A DNA stretch of 15,601 nucleotides from JBDHRG01 sp039807445 (GCA_039807445.1 JBDHRG010000091.1:1-15601), one strand, 5' to 3'. Shown: positions 1-7,822, numbered from the stretch's first letter. The notes: a model not told the origin generated them from the sequence alone. Made by a program: numbers and translations.

Positions 1-1125
1 GCGGTGGCGGTGCACCTGTGCCGGGTGCCGACAGGCCGGGCCGAGCTGCGGGCGCTGGTGGAGCGGTTCACCTGGCTGGTGGAGGCGCCTTCGGGGGAGC
101 GGTCACCGGCAGCGTGGACCCAATGGCTGGAGGCGGCACCATCCAGGGGCGAGGCGCTAGCGGAACGGATCACGCGGCGGCTGACGGCACCCGTGGAGGA
201 CGAGGCGGAGACAGCGCCATCCGCACCTCTCACCCTGCTCGAGGCCGAGACGGCGGCGGTGCTGCGGGAGCTGTACGCGATACTGATCGCCCCGGTGGCA
301 GCCTGGCTGCCCAGTCAGCCGGAGCGGATGCTGACCGTCGTTCCGCACGACGCCCTGTTCCGCATCCCGTTCGCCGCGCTGGCGCGGCCCGCCGGGGAGT
401 CGACTGGCCCGGATCGGCCGCTGATCGAAGATCACGTGCTGACCTATGCGCCATCGTTGGGAGTCATGCGGCTCGTGCGCCAGCTCGGCCGGAGTCGGCC
501 CCCCCTGCGCTCGCCCAGCCTGTTGGCGGTGGTCAACCCGGCGTTCGGACCCGAGCTCACCGACTCCGCCGGTCATCCGTTCCGGCCGCTGCCGCAGCTG
601 GAGGCCGACATCGGCCACGTGCTGGCCTTCTACGACAAATCCCGCACGCGGCTGCTGGCCGGGGCAGAAGCCACGCCGACAGCGATCCTAGCCGAAGCGC
701 CAGTGCGCGACGTGGTGCTGTTCGCGAGCCATGCCGAGGCGCTGGAGGCGAGCCCGATGGACTCGTACGTGGCGCTGGCCGGCGACCGCTTGCGGGTGCG
801 CGACATCGCCCGCGAGCAGCGTCTGCAGGCCCGACTGGTGATCCTGGGGGCGTGCGAAACCGGGCTCGGGCGGGTGACCGGCGATGGCGTCGAAGGGCTG
901 GCGCGCATGGTGATCGCGGCCGGCGCCGACAGCCTGATGACCAGCTTGTGGCAGGTTCCCGAGTTGGCGACCCTGGAGTTGATCCATGCCTTCCACCGGG
1001 CCTGGCTCGGCAACGCTAGCTACATGCCGGCGGCCATGCGGGAGGCCCAGCGGCAACTGCTGGCCACCCATCCTGGGCAGGTGCCGCTGTGGGCGGGCTT
1101 CATCCTGATCGGAGGCTGGCCATGA
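1..1125 (+). CDS. CHAT-domain protein (caspase-like protease), 5' end outside window
   Basis: This is the C-terminal part of a CHAT-domain protein. CHAT domains are caspase-fold cysteine peptidases, in bacteria often with TPR or other repeats upstream. The reading frame is open at base 1, so the N-terminus lies outside the window and any repeats there cannot be seen. Counting from base 1, the strand preceding the core reads VPHDALFRIPFAAL (about residues 112-125). The likely catalytic His is H244 in FASHAE, and the likely catalytic Cys is C285 in LGACETG, followed by GDGVEGLARMVIAAGA and SLWQVPE, both typical of the family. The His motif is looser than the usual ACHG form, but both dyad positions are present, so an active enzyme is plausible. 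The stop overlaps the next start (ATGA at 1122-1125), which implies translational coupling. The protease substrate is unknown, and the downstream gene product is the obvious candidate partner. Family assignment is firm; biological role is not. Confidence 0.9.
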   Translation, partial: AVAVHLCRVPTGRAELRALVERFTWLVEAPSGERSPAAWTQWLEAAPSRGEALAERITRRLTAPVEDEAETAPSAPLTLLEAETAAVLRELYAILIAPVAAWLPSQPERMLTVVPHDALFRIPFAALARPAGESTGPDRPLIEDHVLTYAPSLGVMRLVRQLGRSRPPLRSPSLLAVVNPAFGPELTDSAGHPFRPLPQLEADIGHVLAFYDKSRTRLLAGAEATPTAILAEAPVRDVVLFASHAEALEASPMDSYVALAGDRLRVRDIAREQRLQARLVILGACETGLGRVTGDGVEGLARMVIAAGADSLMTSLWQVPELATLELIHAFHRAWLGNASYMPAAMREAQRQLLATHPGQVPLWAGFILIGGWP

Positions 1126-1934
1126 GAGCGGCGGTGGCGCTGGCGGGATTGCTGGCAGTCTGGATCGGATCGGAGGGGGAAACGATGGCGGAAGAGCTCG
1201 ACAAGACACGCACGATGCCGCCGGTGCTGGTGCTCGACCCGGAGCCGTTGGCTCCTGACGAGGTGTTCGCCACCGTGGACATCGTCAGCAAGCAGGGCCG
1301 GCTGGGCGGCGAGGGCGACCTGCCGGTGCGGGAAGGCCGGGCTTCGGTGGGAAAACCTCGCGTCTACGATCTGCCAGAGCCCACCGCGCACCTTCAGCCG
1401 CTGTCCCAGGGTGAACGCTGGCGCTACTATCTCGCGGTGTTCCCCTTCACGCTCCACCCGCCGCTGCACGGGCGCCGCTTCCTGGAAATGACCTTCACGG
1501 TGGTGTTGCCGGATTCCCGGGCCACTGCCTTCCAGCTGTGGCCGGATCGGATCGTCAGTGAGGAGGACGTGACGAAGAGCTCCGACATCGGCCTCACCGT
1601 CTCGCTGCCCGGCGGCAAGGCAGGCGGGCCGGTCGACGGCGAGTTGTCGGCCAACGCCAAGCAGATCGTGAAGTTCACGCGACTGCGGCCCGTCATCACG
1701 GCCTTCGGTAATGGCCAAAGTCGGTTCTATTGGCGCTACACCGGCTCGTCGGGCGTCCCGCTGGATCCCGGGGACCGCCTGACGGCGGCCGTGCTCCAGG
1801 TACCCGCCGACGTCGAGCGGCTGGACGCCACCGTCGAGTGGAGCGTGGACCTCGAGCGACGTGTGTTCGACCAGTGGCGCAACATACCGGCGACCCTCGA
1901 GAACGTACAGCAGCTCCCCCTGCCGCTGCGCTGA
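1122..1934 (+). CDS. Uncharacterised protein coupled to the CHAT protease
   Basis: I do not recognise a family. From the ATG at 1122 the product is 270 residues, mostly short beta-prone segments with many prolines and a final Leu/Pro-rich tail, and no visible catalytic motif. The chosen start overlaps the CHAT stop (ATGA) and has GGAGG at 1111-1115, six bases upstream. This form begins Met-Arg followed by a hydrophobic stretch (residues 3-15) and could carry a weak signal peptide or anchor, with a possible cleavage after ThrMetAla. A second in-frame ATG at 1185, with its own strong purine-rich site (1172-1179), would yield a 249-residue form without the hydrophobic stretch. Overlap with the CHAT gene suggests a shared function, possibly substrate, inhibitor or sensor of the protease; that is inference from position only. 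It is unlikely to be a shadow frame, because it is the only plausible coding frame here and is led by a good ribosome-binding site. Confidence 0.75.
   Translation: MRAAVALAGLLAVWIGSEGETMAEELDKTRTMPPVLVLDPEPLAPDEVFATVDIVSKQGRLGGEGDLPVREGRASVGKPRVYDLPEPTAHLQPLSQGERWRYYLAVFPFTLHPPLHGRRFLEMTFTVVLPDSRATAFQLWPDRIVSEEDVTKSSDIGLTVSLPGGKAGGPVDGELSANAKQIVKFTRLRPVITAFGNGQSRFYWRYTGSSGVPLDPGDRLTAAVLQVPADVERLDATVEWSVDLERRVFDQWRNIPATLENVQQLPLPLR
1172..1187 (+). promoter_or_regulatory. Internal ribosome-binding site and alternative start
   Basis: A GGAGGGGG run (1172-1179) sits five bases before an in-frame ATG (1185-1187) inside the unknown gene that begins at 1122. It is as good as the site serving the 1122 start. 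Use of 1185 would remove the hydrophobic N-terminus and give a cytosolic product. Confidence 0.4.
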
Positions 1935-2051
1935 TTTCGCGGACTCTACCCGTCGCGGTGCGTAATACCCGACCGATACGGGACCGGCACTGGGTACGCT
2001 GCGCTCTGCCCGATCTACGCTGGCGGCCCTCGTCGTATCGGAGCCTGAGTG

Positions 2052-2207
2052 ATGCCGATCCCCGTCCCGGTTCGCCTGTTCCATATCACCGCTATCGCCA
2101 ACCTTCCGGCGATCTGTGCGGTGGGCGCGCTGCTGGCGAAGAACCGGGGCGCGACGGCGGGTATCGCGTACCAGAACATCGCTCATGCCGGGGCGCAGGG
2201 TGCACGC
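2052..2207 (+). pseudogene. DarT-like (DUF4433) ADP-ribosyltransferase, N-terminal remnant
   Basis: From the ATG at 2052 about 52 residues resemble the start of DarT toxins, which ADP-ribosylate thymidine in single-stranded DNA and are normally paired with the DarG antitoxin. Visible family features are LFHIT followed by ANLPAI (residues 9-21), a GALLAKNR segment (25-32) and AYQNIAHAGAQGAR (39-52), matching the usual HxT...NLxxI...G.L and NIA...Q.RR pattern. After residue 52 the similarity stops. The expected HDYVPFYF / RSPML block and the catalytic Glu region are absent, and the frame runs on as unrelated residues to a stop at 2301-2303. No darG-like macrodomain gene follows. It is therefore a dead fragment of roughly a quarter of the toxin. 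The sequence immediately after it belongs to a different toxin family in another frame. Recognition is by motif memory and not by alignment. Confidence 0.65.
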
Positions 2208-2209
2208 GC

Positions 2210-2337
2210 CTGTCCGAACATCACAAAGATCCGCAGGACCGTATCATCATCGCCACGGCGCTCGTCTACTGAGTTTCGACAGTGCGTTTCCGGCGTACCG
2301 TGAGCTGGACGGTTGGCTGATCCACACGAACACGTGA
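2210..2337 (+). pseudogene. PIN-domain (VapC-type) toxin, frameshifted C-terminal remnant
   Basis: The first piece (2210-2269) reads LSEHHKDPQDRIIIATALVY and is then stopped by TGA at 2270-2272. In the next frame the text continues LLSFDSAFPAYRELDGWLI and ends at TGA 2335-2337. Joined, these give the classic PIN-domain C-terminus, HxDPxDRxIIATA...LL(S/T)FD, whose two Asp residues normally help bind the catalytic metal in VapC ribonucleases. The break falls on CTAC/CTACTG, consistent with a small deletion between short repeats. The N-terminal half of a VapC and any vapB antitoxin are missing; instead the piece abuts the DarT-like remnant. It cannot make an active enzyme. Whether the fusion arose by one recombination event or by several deletions is unknown. 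Confidence 0.7.
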
Positions 2338-2481
2338 CTGGTCGCCATAGCCTCACCGGCGCACCGTGTGCGCTCCCCGACAAGCGATCGTTCGCTGTAG
2401 CGCAATACCGCAAGGCGTCTCCTGCGTAACGTGGTCGCCAAGGCCGCCGCGATGCGGCCCGTGACCACCGGAGGAGAAGCC

Positions 2482-4227
2482 ATGTCCGTCGACCCGATCA
2501 CCCTCGCGGTCGTGCGCGGCGCGCTGGAGATGACCCAGCGCGAGATGACGCTGACGCTGGAGAAGACCAGCCGCTCGAGCGTGTTCAACCTCGCCCACGA
2601 CTATTCGAACGCGCTGTTCGACCACCGCCCCGAGATGATCCTGCAGGGCCAGGACATCCCGATCCACCTCGGCTCGCTGATCCCGGCGATGAAGGCGGTC
2701 GCCGGTTTCTTCGGCGACGACATCTTTGATGGCGACGTGATCTACCACAACGATCCCGCCTACGCCGGCAGCCACATCGTCGACTGCTGCATGTACAAGC
2801 CGGTGTTCTACCGCGGCGAGCTGGTGTTCTGGACGGTGTGCAAGGGCCACCTGACCGACATCGGCGGCCCGGTGCCGGCCGGCTACAACCCCGACGCCAA
2901 GGAGATCTATGCGGAGGGGCTGCGCATCCCGCCGGTCAAGCTGTGGGACAGGGGGCGGCGACGTGAGGACGTGATCAACCTGCTGCTGACCAACATGCGC
3001 GCGCGGCGCAACCAGGAGGGCGACCTCAACGCCCAGTACGGCGCGTGCCGCGTCGGCGAGCGCAACCTGCTCGCGCTGCTCGACAAGTACGGCGTCGAGA
3101 CGGTGCGCGCGTGCATAGCCGAGCTCAAGGACATGGCCGACCGGCAGATGCGGTCGCTGATCCGCTCGGTGCCCGACGGCGTCTACGTCGGCCGCGCGGT
3201 GCTCGAGGACTCGGGCCACGGCCTCGGCGAGCTCGAGATCGCCGCGACCGTGACGATCAAGGACGACACCTGCCACGTCGCCGTCGCCAGCCCGCCGCAG
3301 GTGCCGTACTTCATCAACTCGTACGCCGGCAACTCGATGTCGGGCGTCTACCTGGGGCTGATGATGTTCGCCCAGGTGCCGCCGCCCTACAACGAGGGGC
3401 TGTACCGCTGCGTGACGGTCGACCTCGGCCCCAAGGGCACGCTGTGCAACGCCGAGGAGCCGGCGCCGCACGTCAACTGCACCACCACGCCGATGGAGAC
3501 GCTGACCGACGCGGTGCGCAGCGCGCTCGAGCAGGCCGCGCCCGAGCGCGTGTCGGCCTCGTGGGGCCACACCAGCGGCGTCAACATCGCCGGGCGCGAC
3601 CCGCGCACCGGCGAAGAGTACGTGACCATGGTGCTGGCCTCGATCATCTCCGGCGCCGGCGCCACCCGCGAGCTCGACGGCTGGCACGCCTGCGGCCCGC
3701 TGTGCTGCTTCGGCGCGCTGTACTCGGGCGACATCGAGTTGCTCGAGTACTCGTACCCGATCCTGATCCACCGCTACGGGCTGATGAGCGACAGCGGTGG
3801 CGCCGGGCGGCTGCGCGGCGGCTCGGGCACCTGCTGGGAAGTCGAGCCGCTCGGCCACGCGATGACGGTGGTGTCCTTCGGCGAGGGCCGCCAGCGCCCG
3901 ACGATGGGTGCGGCCGGCGCTGCGAACGCGCTGATCGCGCCCAAGCTCGGCGGCATCGAAGTGCTCCGCGCCGACGGCACCGAGCGCCACACGCGCAACG
4001 TGATGACCACGCTCGCGCCCGGCGAGCGCCTGGTGAACCGCAGCCCCGGCGGCGGCGGCTACGGCCCTGCCTTCGAGCGCCCGGTCGAGGCCGTGCTGCG
4101 CGACGTCCGCGACGGCCTGGTGTCGCGCGAGGCCGCCGCGCTCGAGTACGGCGTCGCGCTCAGCGCCGACGGCGCGCTCGACGCCGATGCCACCGCCCGC
4201 CTGCGCGCCGCGCGCAAGCTCGCCTGA
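2482..4227 (+). CDS. hyuB: Hydantoinase B/oxoprolinase family subunit (HyuB)
   Basis: This is the B subunit of an ATP-dependent hydantoinase/oxoprolinase-type enzyme, 581 residues, a normal length for free-standing HyuB. Known family members open five-membered imide or lactam rings (N-methylhydantoin, 5-oxoproline) or larger lactams (caprolactam). Family landmarks are LEKTSRSSVF (about 26-35), NDPAYAGSHIVD (90-101), KGHLTDIGGPVPAG (121-134, with H123 and D126 as likely metal or active-site residues), EGLRIPPVKL (145-154) and, near the end, SPGGGGYG. ATG at 2482 is chosen over the GTG at 2431 because GGAGGAG (2470-2476) lies just upstream of it. The gene is followed after 22 bases by hyuA, and the two products form one complex. 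The true substrate cannot be read from sequence. The size argues against the larger acetone carboxylase subunits. Confidence 0.93.
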   Translation: MSVDPITLAVVRGALEMTQREMTLTLEKTSRSSVFNLAHDYSNALFDHRPEMILQGQDIPIHLGSLIPAMKAVAGFFGDDIFDGDVIYHNDPAYAGSHIVDCCMYKPVFYRGELVFWTVCKGHLTDIGGPVPAGYNPDAKEIYAEGLRIPPVKLWDRGRRREDVINLLLTNMRARRNQEGDLNAQYGACRVGERNLLALLDKYGVETVRACIAELKDMADRQMRSLIRSVPDGVYVGRAVLEDSGHGLGELEIAATVTIKDDTCHVAVASPPQVPYFINSYAGNSMSGVYLGLMMFAQVPPPYNEGLYRCVTVDLGPKGTLCNAEEPAPHVNCTTTPMETLTDAVRSALEQAAPERVSASWGHTSGVNIAGRDPRTGEEYVTMVLASIISGAGATRELDGWHACGPLCCFGALYSGDIELLEYSYPILIHRYGLMSDSGGAGRLRGGSGTCWEVEPLGHAMTVVSFGEGRQRPTMGAAGAANALIAPKLGGIEVLRADGTERHTRNVMTTLAPGERLVNRSPGGGGYGPAFERPVEAVLRDVRDGLVSREAAALEYGVALSADGALDADATARLRAARKLA

Positions 4228-4249
4228 CACAACCCCGAGGAGCACCACC

Positions 4250-6328
4250 ATGCGTAGCCAATACCGTCTGGGTGTCGACGCCGGCGGCACCTTCACCGAT
4301 TTCATCCTCGCCGAGCGCGACGGCCGCGTGCGCCTGTTCAAGGCGCTGTCCACCCCCGAGGACGGCACCCTCGCGATCGCCGACGGCCTGGCGCAGATCA
4401 GCGCCGCACTCGGCCGTCCGGTCGAGGAGATCGTCGCCAACTGCGACCTGTGCATCAACGGCACCACGGTCGCGCTGAACGCGCTGATCGAGCTCAAGGG
4501 CGTCAAGGTCGGGCTGCTCGCCACCGCCGGGCACGAAGACAGCATCGAGATCCGCCTCGGCCACAAGGAAGAGGGCTACCGTTACGAGCCCGACTACCCG
4601 CCGGCGCCGCAGCTCGCGCCGCGCTTCCTGCGCAAGCCGATCCGCGAGCGCGTGCTCGCCGACGGCTCGGTGCACACCCCGCTGGCCGAGGACGATGTGC
4701 GCGCCGCGGCGCGCGAGTTCGCCGAGGCCGGGGTCGAGGCGGTCGCGATCTCGTTCCTGTGGGCGATGCGCAACCCGGCGCACGAAGCGCGTGCCGCCGC
4801 GATCGTGCGCGAGATGCTGCCCGAGGCCTTCGTCTGCACCGGCACCGACGTGTTCCCGCAGATCCGCGAGTACACCCGCACCTCGACCACCTTGGTCAAC
4901 GCGTATCTCAGCCCGGTGATGGCGCGCTACGTCGCGCGCATCGACGACTACTTCCGCAAGCTCGGCGCCAGGCGCCCGGTGCGCTACTTCCAGTCGAACG
5001 GCGGGCTGGCGACTGGCGGCCACATGCGCGCCCGCGCGGTCAACGCGATCAACTCGGGCCCGGCCTCGGCGCCGGCGGCAGGGCTGTTCGTCGCCGAACC
5101 CTTCGGCATCCGCGACGTGATCACCGTCGACATGGGCGGCACCTCGTTCGACATCACGCTGACCCGCGACGGCCACACCAACCTCAACCGCGACATCGAC
5201 TTCCTGCGCCAGCGCATCGGCGTGCCGATGATCCAGGTCGAGACGCTCGGCGCCGGCGGCGGTTCGATCGCGCACATCAATCCGTACGGCATGCTCGAGG
5301 TCGGGCCGCACAGTGCCGGCTCGCAGCCCGGTCCGGTCGCGTACGGCCGCGGCGGCACCCAGCCGACCGTGACCGATTCCAACCTCGCGCTCGGCTACCT
5401 GAACCCGGCGGCGGTGCTCGGCGGGCGCATCCGCCTCGACCGCGACGCCGCCTGCGAGGCGATCCGCCGCGAGATCGCCGCGCCGCTCGGCGTGTCGGTC
5501 GACAAGGCGGCCTGGGGCATCCACGCGATCGTCAACGCCAACATGGTCAACGGCATCCGCCGCGTGTCGATCGAGCGCGGCTACGATCCGCGCGACTTCG
5601 CGCTGATCGGCGCCGGCGGTGCGGCCGGGGTGCACGTGGTCGCGCTGGCCGAGGAGATGGGCGTGCGCACCGTGCTGGTGCCCAAGGTGGCCTCGGGGCT
5701 GTGCGCCTTCGGCCAGGTGCTGTCCGACGTCAAGCACAACTACCTGGCCTCGAAGCCGATGCGCGTGGGTCCCGACGCCGACCTCGCCGGGCTCGAGGCG
5801 GCGTTCGCCGAGATCGAGGCCAAGGGCCGCGCCGCGCTGCGCGAAGACGACTTCGGCGAGGACGAGATCGAGATTCGCCGCAGCCTGGAGATGCGCTATG
5901 TCGGCCAGATCCACGAGTGCACCGTCGAGATCGGCGCCACGCGGATCGACGCCAGCACGCTGCCCGACATCGTCGCCGCCTTCCACCGCCGCCACGAGGC
6001 GCTGTACACCTACGCCGAGCCGCAGAATCCGGTCGAGATCGTCAACCTCGAGAGCGTGGTGGTCGGCAAGGTCGCGCGCCCGCAGGCGCCCGCGCTGGTG
6101 CGCGGCGACGGTAACGCCCACCGCGCGCTGGCGGGCAGCCGGCCGATGCTGTTCGGCACCGACGGCGTCTGGACCGACACCCCGGTCTACGCCGGCGACC
6201 GGCTGATGGCGGGCGACCGCCTGCACGGCCCGGCGATGATCGAGGAAGCCACCACCAACATCCTGGTGCGCCCCGGCTGGACCGCCGAGCTGCACGCCTC
6301 GGGCTGCTACCGCATCGACCGCGACTGA
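4250..6328 (+). CDS. hyuA: Hydantoinase A/oxoprolinase family subunit (HyuA), ATP-binding
   Basis: The 692-residue ATP-binding partner of HyuB, with the ASKHA-type fold. In this family ATP phosphorylates the ring carbonyl before hydrolysis. The N-terminal phosphate loop GVDAGGTFTDF is at residues 8-18, the NGTTVALNALIE motif at about 70-81, and the second ATP motif VDMGGTSFDI at about 293-302. The TLGAGGGS motif and the GPGPVAYGRGG-like segment (here QPGPVAYGRGG) follow, as in complete members. The ATG at 4250 is preceded by GAGGAG (4237-4242), and no closer alternative start competes. It lies 22 bases after hyuB and is surely cotranscribed. The NCS1 permease gene downstream suggests that the substrate is an imported nitrogen heterocycle such as a hydantoin or a lactam; this is inference. 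No truncation or missing motif was seen. Confidence 0.93.
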   Translation: MRSQYRLGVDAGGTFTDFILAERDGRVRLFKALSTPEDGTLAIADGLAQISAALGRPVEEIVANCDLCINGTTVALNALIELKGVKVGLLATAGHEDSIEIRLGHKEEGYRYEPDYPPAPQLAPRFLRKPIRERVLADGSVHTPLAEDDVRAAAREFAEAGVEAVAISFLWAMRNPAHEARAAAIVREMLPEAFVCTGTDVFPQIREYTRTSTTLVNAYLSPVMARYVARIDDYFRKLGARRPVRYFQSNGGLATGGHMRARAVNAINSGPASAPAAGLFVAEPFGIRDVITVDMGGTSFDITLTRDGHTNLNRDIDFLRQRIGVPMIQVETLGAGGGSIAHINPYGMLEVGPHSAGSQPGPVAYGRGGTQPTVTDSNLALGYLNPAAVLGGRIRLDRDAACEAIRREIAAPLGVSVDKAAWGIHAIVNANMVNGIRRVSIERGYDPRDFALIGAGGAAGVHVVALAEEMGVRTVLVPKVASGLCAFGQVLSDVKHNYLASKPMRVGPDADLAGLEAAFAEIEAKGRAALREDDFGEDEIEIRRSLEMRYVGQIHECTVEIGATRIDASTLPDIVAAFHRRHEALYTYAEPQNPVEIVNLESVVVGKVARPQAPALVRGDGNAHRALAGSRPMLFGTDGVWTDTPVYAGDRLMAGDRLHGPAMIEEATTNILVRPGWTAELHASGCYRIDRD

Positions 6329-6341
6329 AGCGCGGCGTCCC

Positions 6342-6367
6342 GGGTGGGGGAAGAGGAGCCCCCGCCC
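6342..6367 (+). repeat. Stem-loop 1 between hyuA and the permease gene
   Basis: Arms GGGTGGGGG (6342-6350) and CCCCCGCCC (6359-6367) pair over nine positions with one G-U, around an eight-base purine loop. It starts 13 bases after the hyuA stop and has no T-tract, so it may slow transcription or protect the upstream mRNA and is probably not a full intrinsic terminator. Confidence 0.55.
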
Positions 6368-6372
6368 AGACA

Positions 6373-6397
6373 GCGGTGCCCCGACGCAGGGCACCGC
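6373..6397 (+). repeat. Stem-loop 2 between hyuA and the permease gene
   Basis: Arms GCGGTGCCC (6373-6381) and GGGCACCGC (6389-6397) are perfectly complementary over nine bases around a seven-base loop. Only five bases separate it from stem-loop 1. The permease ribosome-binding site (GAGG, 6414-6417) follows 17 bases later. Confidence 0.6.
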
Positions 6398-6425
6398 GCC
6401 CCCTCACCAAAGCGAGGAATCCCTG

Positions 6426-7787
6426 ATGGCCGGCAATCTGAACCACGGCAGCGACGCCGTCGCGCCCGGGCTGCGCATGTCGAAAGGCTCGCTGACGATG
6501 GCCTGGTGGGCCGTCTGCAGCGCGATGTTCTACCTGTTCGTCGCCGCGACGCTGGCGAGCGCCTACGGCACCGTCAACGCGATCATCGGCATGGCGCTGT
6601 CGGTGGTCTGCTACGGGCTGATCAACGCGGTGATCGCGCGCTACGCGATCCGCACCGGGCTGTCGGTGGCGCTGTTCTCGCGCGTGCTGTTCGGCCACGC
6701 CGGCTCGGCGCTGGCGACGCTGATCGTCTGCGCGACCGCGATCTACTACGCGGTGTTCGAGGGCTCGGTGATCGCGGTCGCGATCGCCGACTATGCCCCG
6801 GGGATCGGTTACGCGCTGGCGAGCCTGATCGTGGTGCTGTACAGCGTGCCGCTGGTGTTCGGCGGCGTGCAGCGCTGGCTGGACAAGTTCAACGGCGCGC
6901 TGCTGCCGTTCTACCTGATCGGCCTGCTCGGCGCGGTGGCGCTCGCGGTGGCGCGCTTCGGCTACAGCGACGCCTGGCTCGAGCTCGGCCCGGCCGGCGG
7001 CGCGCCGGCGCACGGCTGGTGGCCGTGCTTCACCGCGTACATGGGGGTGTGGGTGCTGATGATGTACACCTTCGACTACGCCCGCTTCGGCCGGCCCGAG
7101 GACGCCGGCTACCACGCCCGCTTCAACTTCGGCATGCCGTTCTACCTGGTCGCGTTCCTGCTCAACGGCGTCGCCGGCATCTTCCTGGTCGGCACGATGC
7201 CCGCCGCGGGTGCGCTCAGCGAGACCGGCATCGTGCTGGCGCTGCTCGAGCTGATGGGGCTCGGCGGGCTGGTGTTCGTCTGGGTCACGCAGACGCGCAT
7301 CAACACCGCCAACTACCACGTCGCCACCGCCAACCTGCAGGCCTTCGCCGAAAAGCTCGGCGCACCGCGGCTGCCGACCGCCGTCTGGGCGATCGTCGTC
7401 GGCGCGCTGGCGTACGCGCTGATGCGCGCCGACGTGTTCGCCTACATCCTGCAGGCGCTGGCCTACCAGGGCGTGTTCGTCACCGCCTGGGTCGCGATCG
7501 CGCTGACGCACATCCTGTCGCCGGCCTACGGGCGGCTGTTCGGCGAGCGCATCGAACTCGAGCGCGTGCCGGCCTTCAACCCCTGCGGGCTGGCGGCGTG
7601 GTTCGGCGGCGCGGGCCTCGGCATCGCGCTGATGCACGCCGGCCCCGCGGCCGCGGGCTTCGCCACGCCGGCGACCGCGCTCGCCGCCGCCGCGGTCTAC
7701 GCTGCGCTGCTCGCGCGCGCGAAGCGGCGCTGGTTCGTGCGCGAGGCCGCCGTCGCGTCGCTGGCGTCCGCGCCCGCGGATTCGTGA
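6426..7787 (+). CDS. NCS1-family permease (cytosine/purine/hydantoin type)
   Basis: A 453-residue, strongly hydrophobic inner-membrane protein with about 12 predicted membrane segments. It belongs to the nucleobase:cation symporter-1 family, whose members import cytosine, purines, allantoin, thiamine or hydantoins with a cation. Family landmarks include an early MAWWAVCSAMFYLFVAATLA helix (about 24-43), FSRVLFGHAGSALA (about 85-98), an FGGVQRWLDKFN segment (about 145-156, normally before the sixth helix), a YTFDYARFGRP motif (about 213-223; compare the DYxRY motif of relatives) and TRINTANYHVATAN. The start ATG has GAGG at 6414-6417. The gene follows hyuA by 97 bases containing two stem-loops and is probably in the same operon, with the permease delivering the substrate of HyuAB. 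Which compound it carries cannot be told. Confidence 0.9.
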   Translation: MAGNLNHGSDAVAPGLRMSKGSLTMAWWAVCSAMFYLFVAATLASAYGTVNAIIGMALSVVCYGLINAVIARYAIRTGLSVALFSRVLFGHAGSALATLIVCATAIYYAVFEGSVIAVAIADYAPGIGYALASLIVVLYSVPLVFGGVQRWLDKFNGALLPFYLIGLLGAVALAVARFGYSDAWLELGPAGGAPAHGWWPCFTAYMGVWVLMMYTFDYARFGRPEDAGYHARFNFGMPFYLVAFLLNGVAGIFLVGTMPAAGALSETGIVLALLELMGLGGLVFVWVTQTRINTANYHVATANLQAFAEKLGAPRLPTAVWAIVVGALAYALMRADVFAYILQALAYQGVFVTAWVAIALTHILSPAYGRLFGERIELERVPAFNPCGLAAWFGGAGLGIALMHAGPAAAGFATPATALAAAAVYAALLARAKRRWFVREAAVASLASAPADS

Positions 7788-7822
7788 GGCTGTCCGGCAC
7801 AGTGGCGGCTGTGCTTGAATGA

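Larger units (their letters stand above)
1935..2481. other. Gap of about 550 bases without an intact gene
   Basis: Apart from the two toxin remnants (2052-2337) this stretch shows no convincing gene. A short perfect inverted repeat, GCGCAC / GTGCGC with a three-base loop, lies at 2359-2373, and a weaker AGCGA / TCGCT dyad at 2383-2396. The promoter for the hydantoinase operon should lie in about 2338-2470, but I could not identify convincing -35 and -10 boxes. No terminal inverted repeats or target duplications of an insertion sequence were noticed around the remnants. Confidence 0.6.

Noticed and set aside
2353..4566. Very long open frame on the minus strand opposite hyuB
   Set aside because: It is the antisense shadow of hyuB in GC-rich sequence. 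Its product is an Arg/His/Val/Gly-rich repetitive text with no recognisable domain, whereas the plus frame has full HyuB motifs.
2482..6328. Acetone or acetophenone carboxylase instead of hydantoinase
   Set aside because: The subunits (581 and 692 residues) are smaller than acetone carboxylase alpha and beta, and no small gamma subunit follows; an NCS1 permease does.
4160..6394. 744-codon open frame on the minus strand opposite hyuA
   Set aside because: The same effect: open only because of third-position GC bias, with low-complexity composition and no ribosome-binding site. The hyuA frame carries all ATP motifs.
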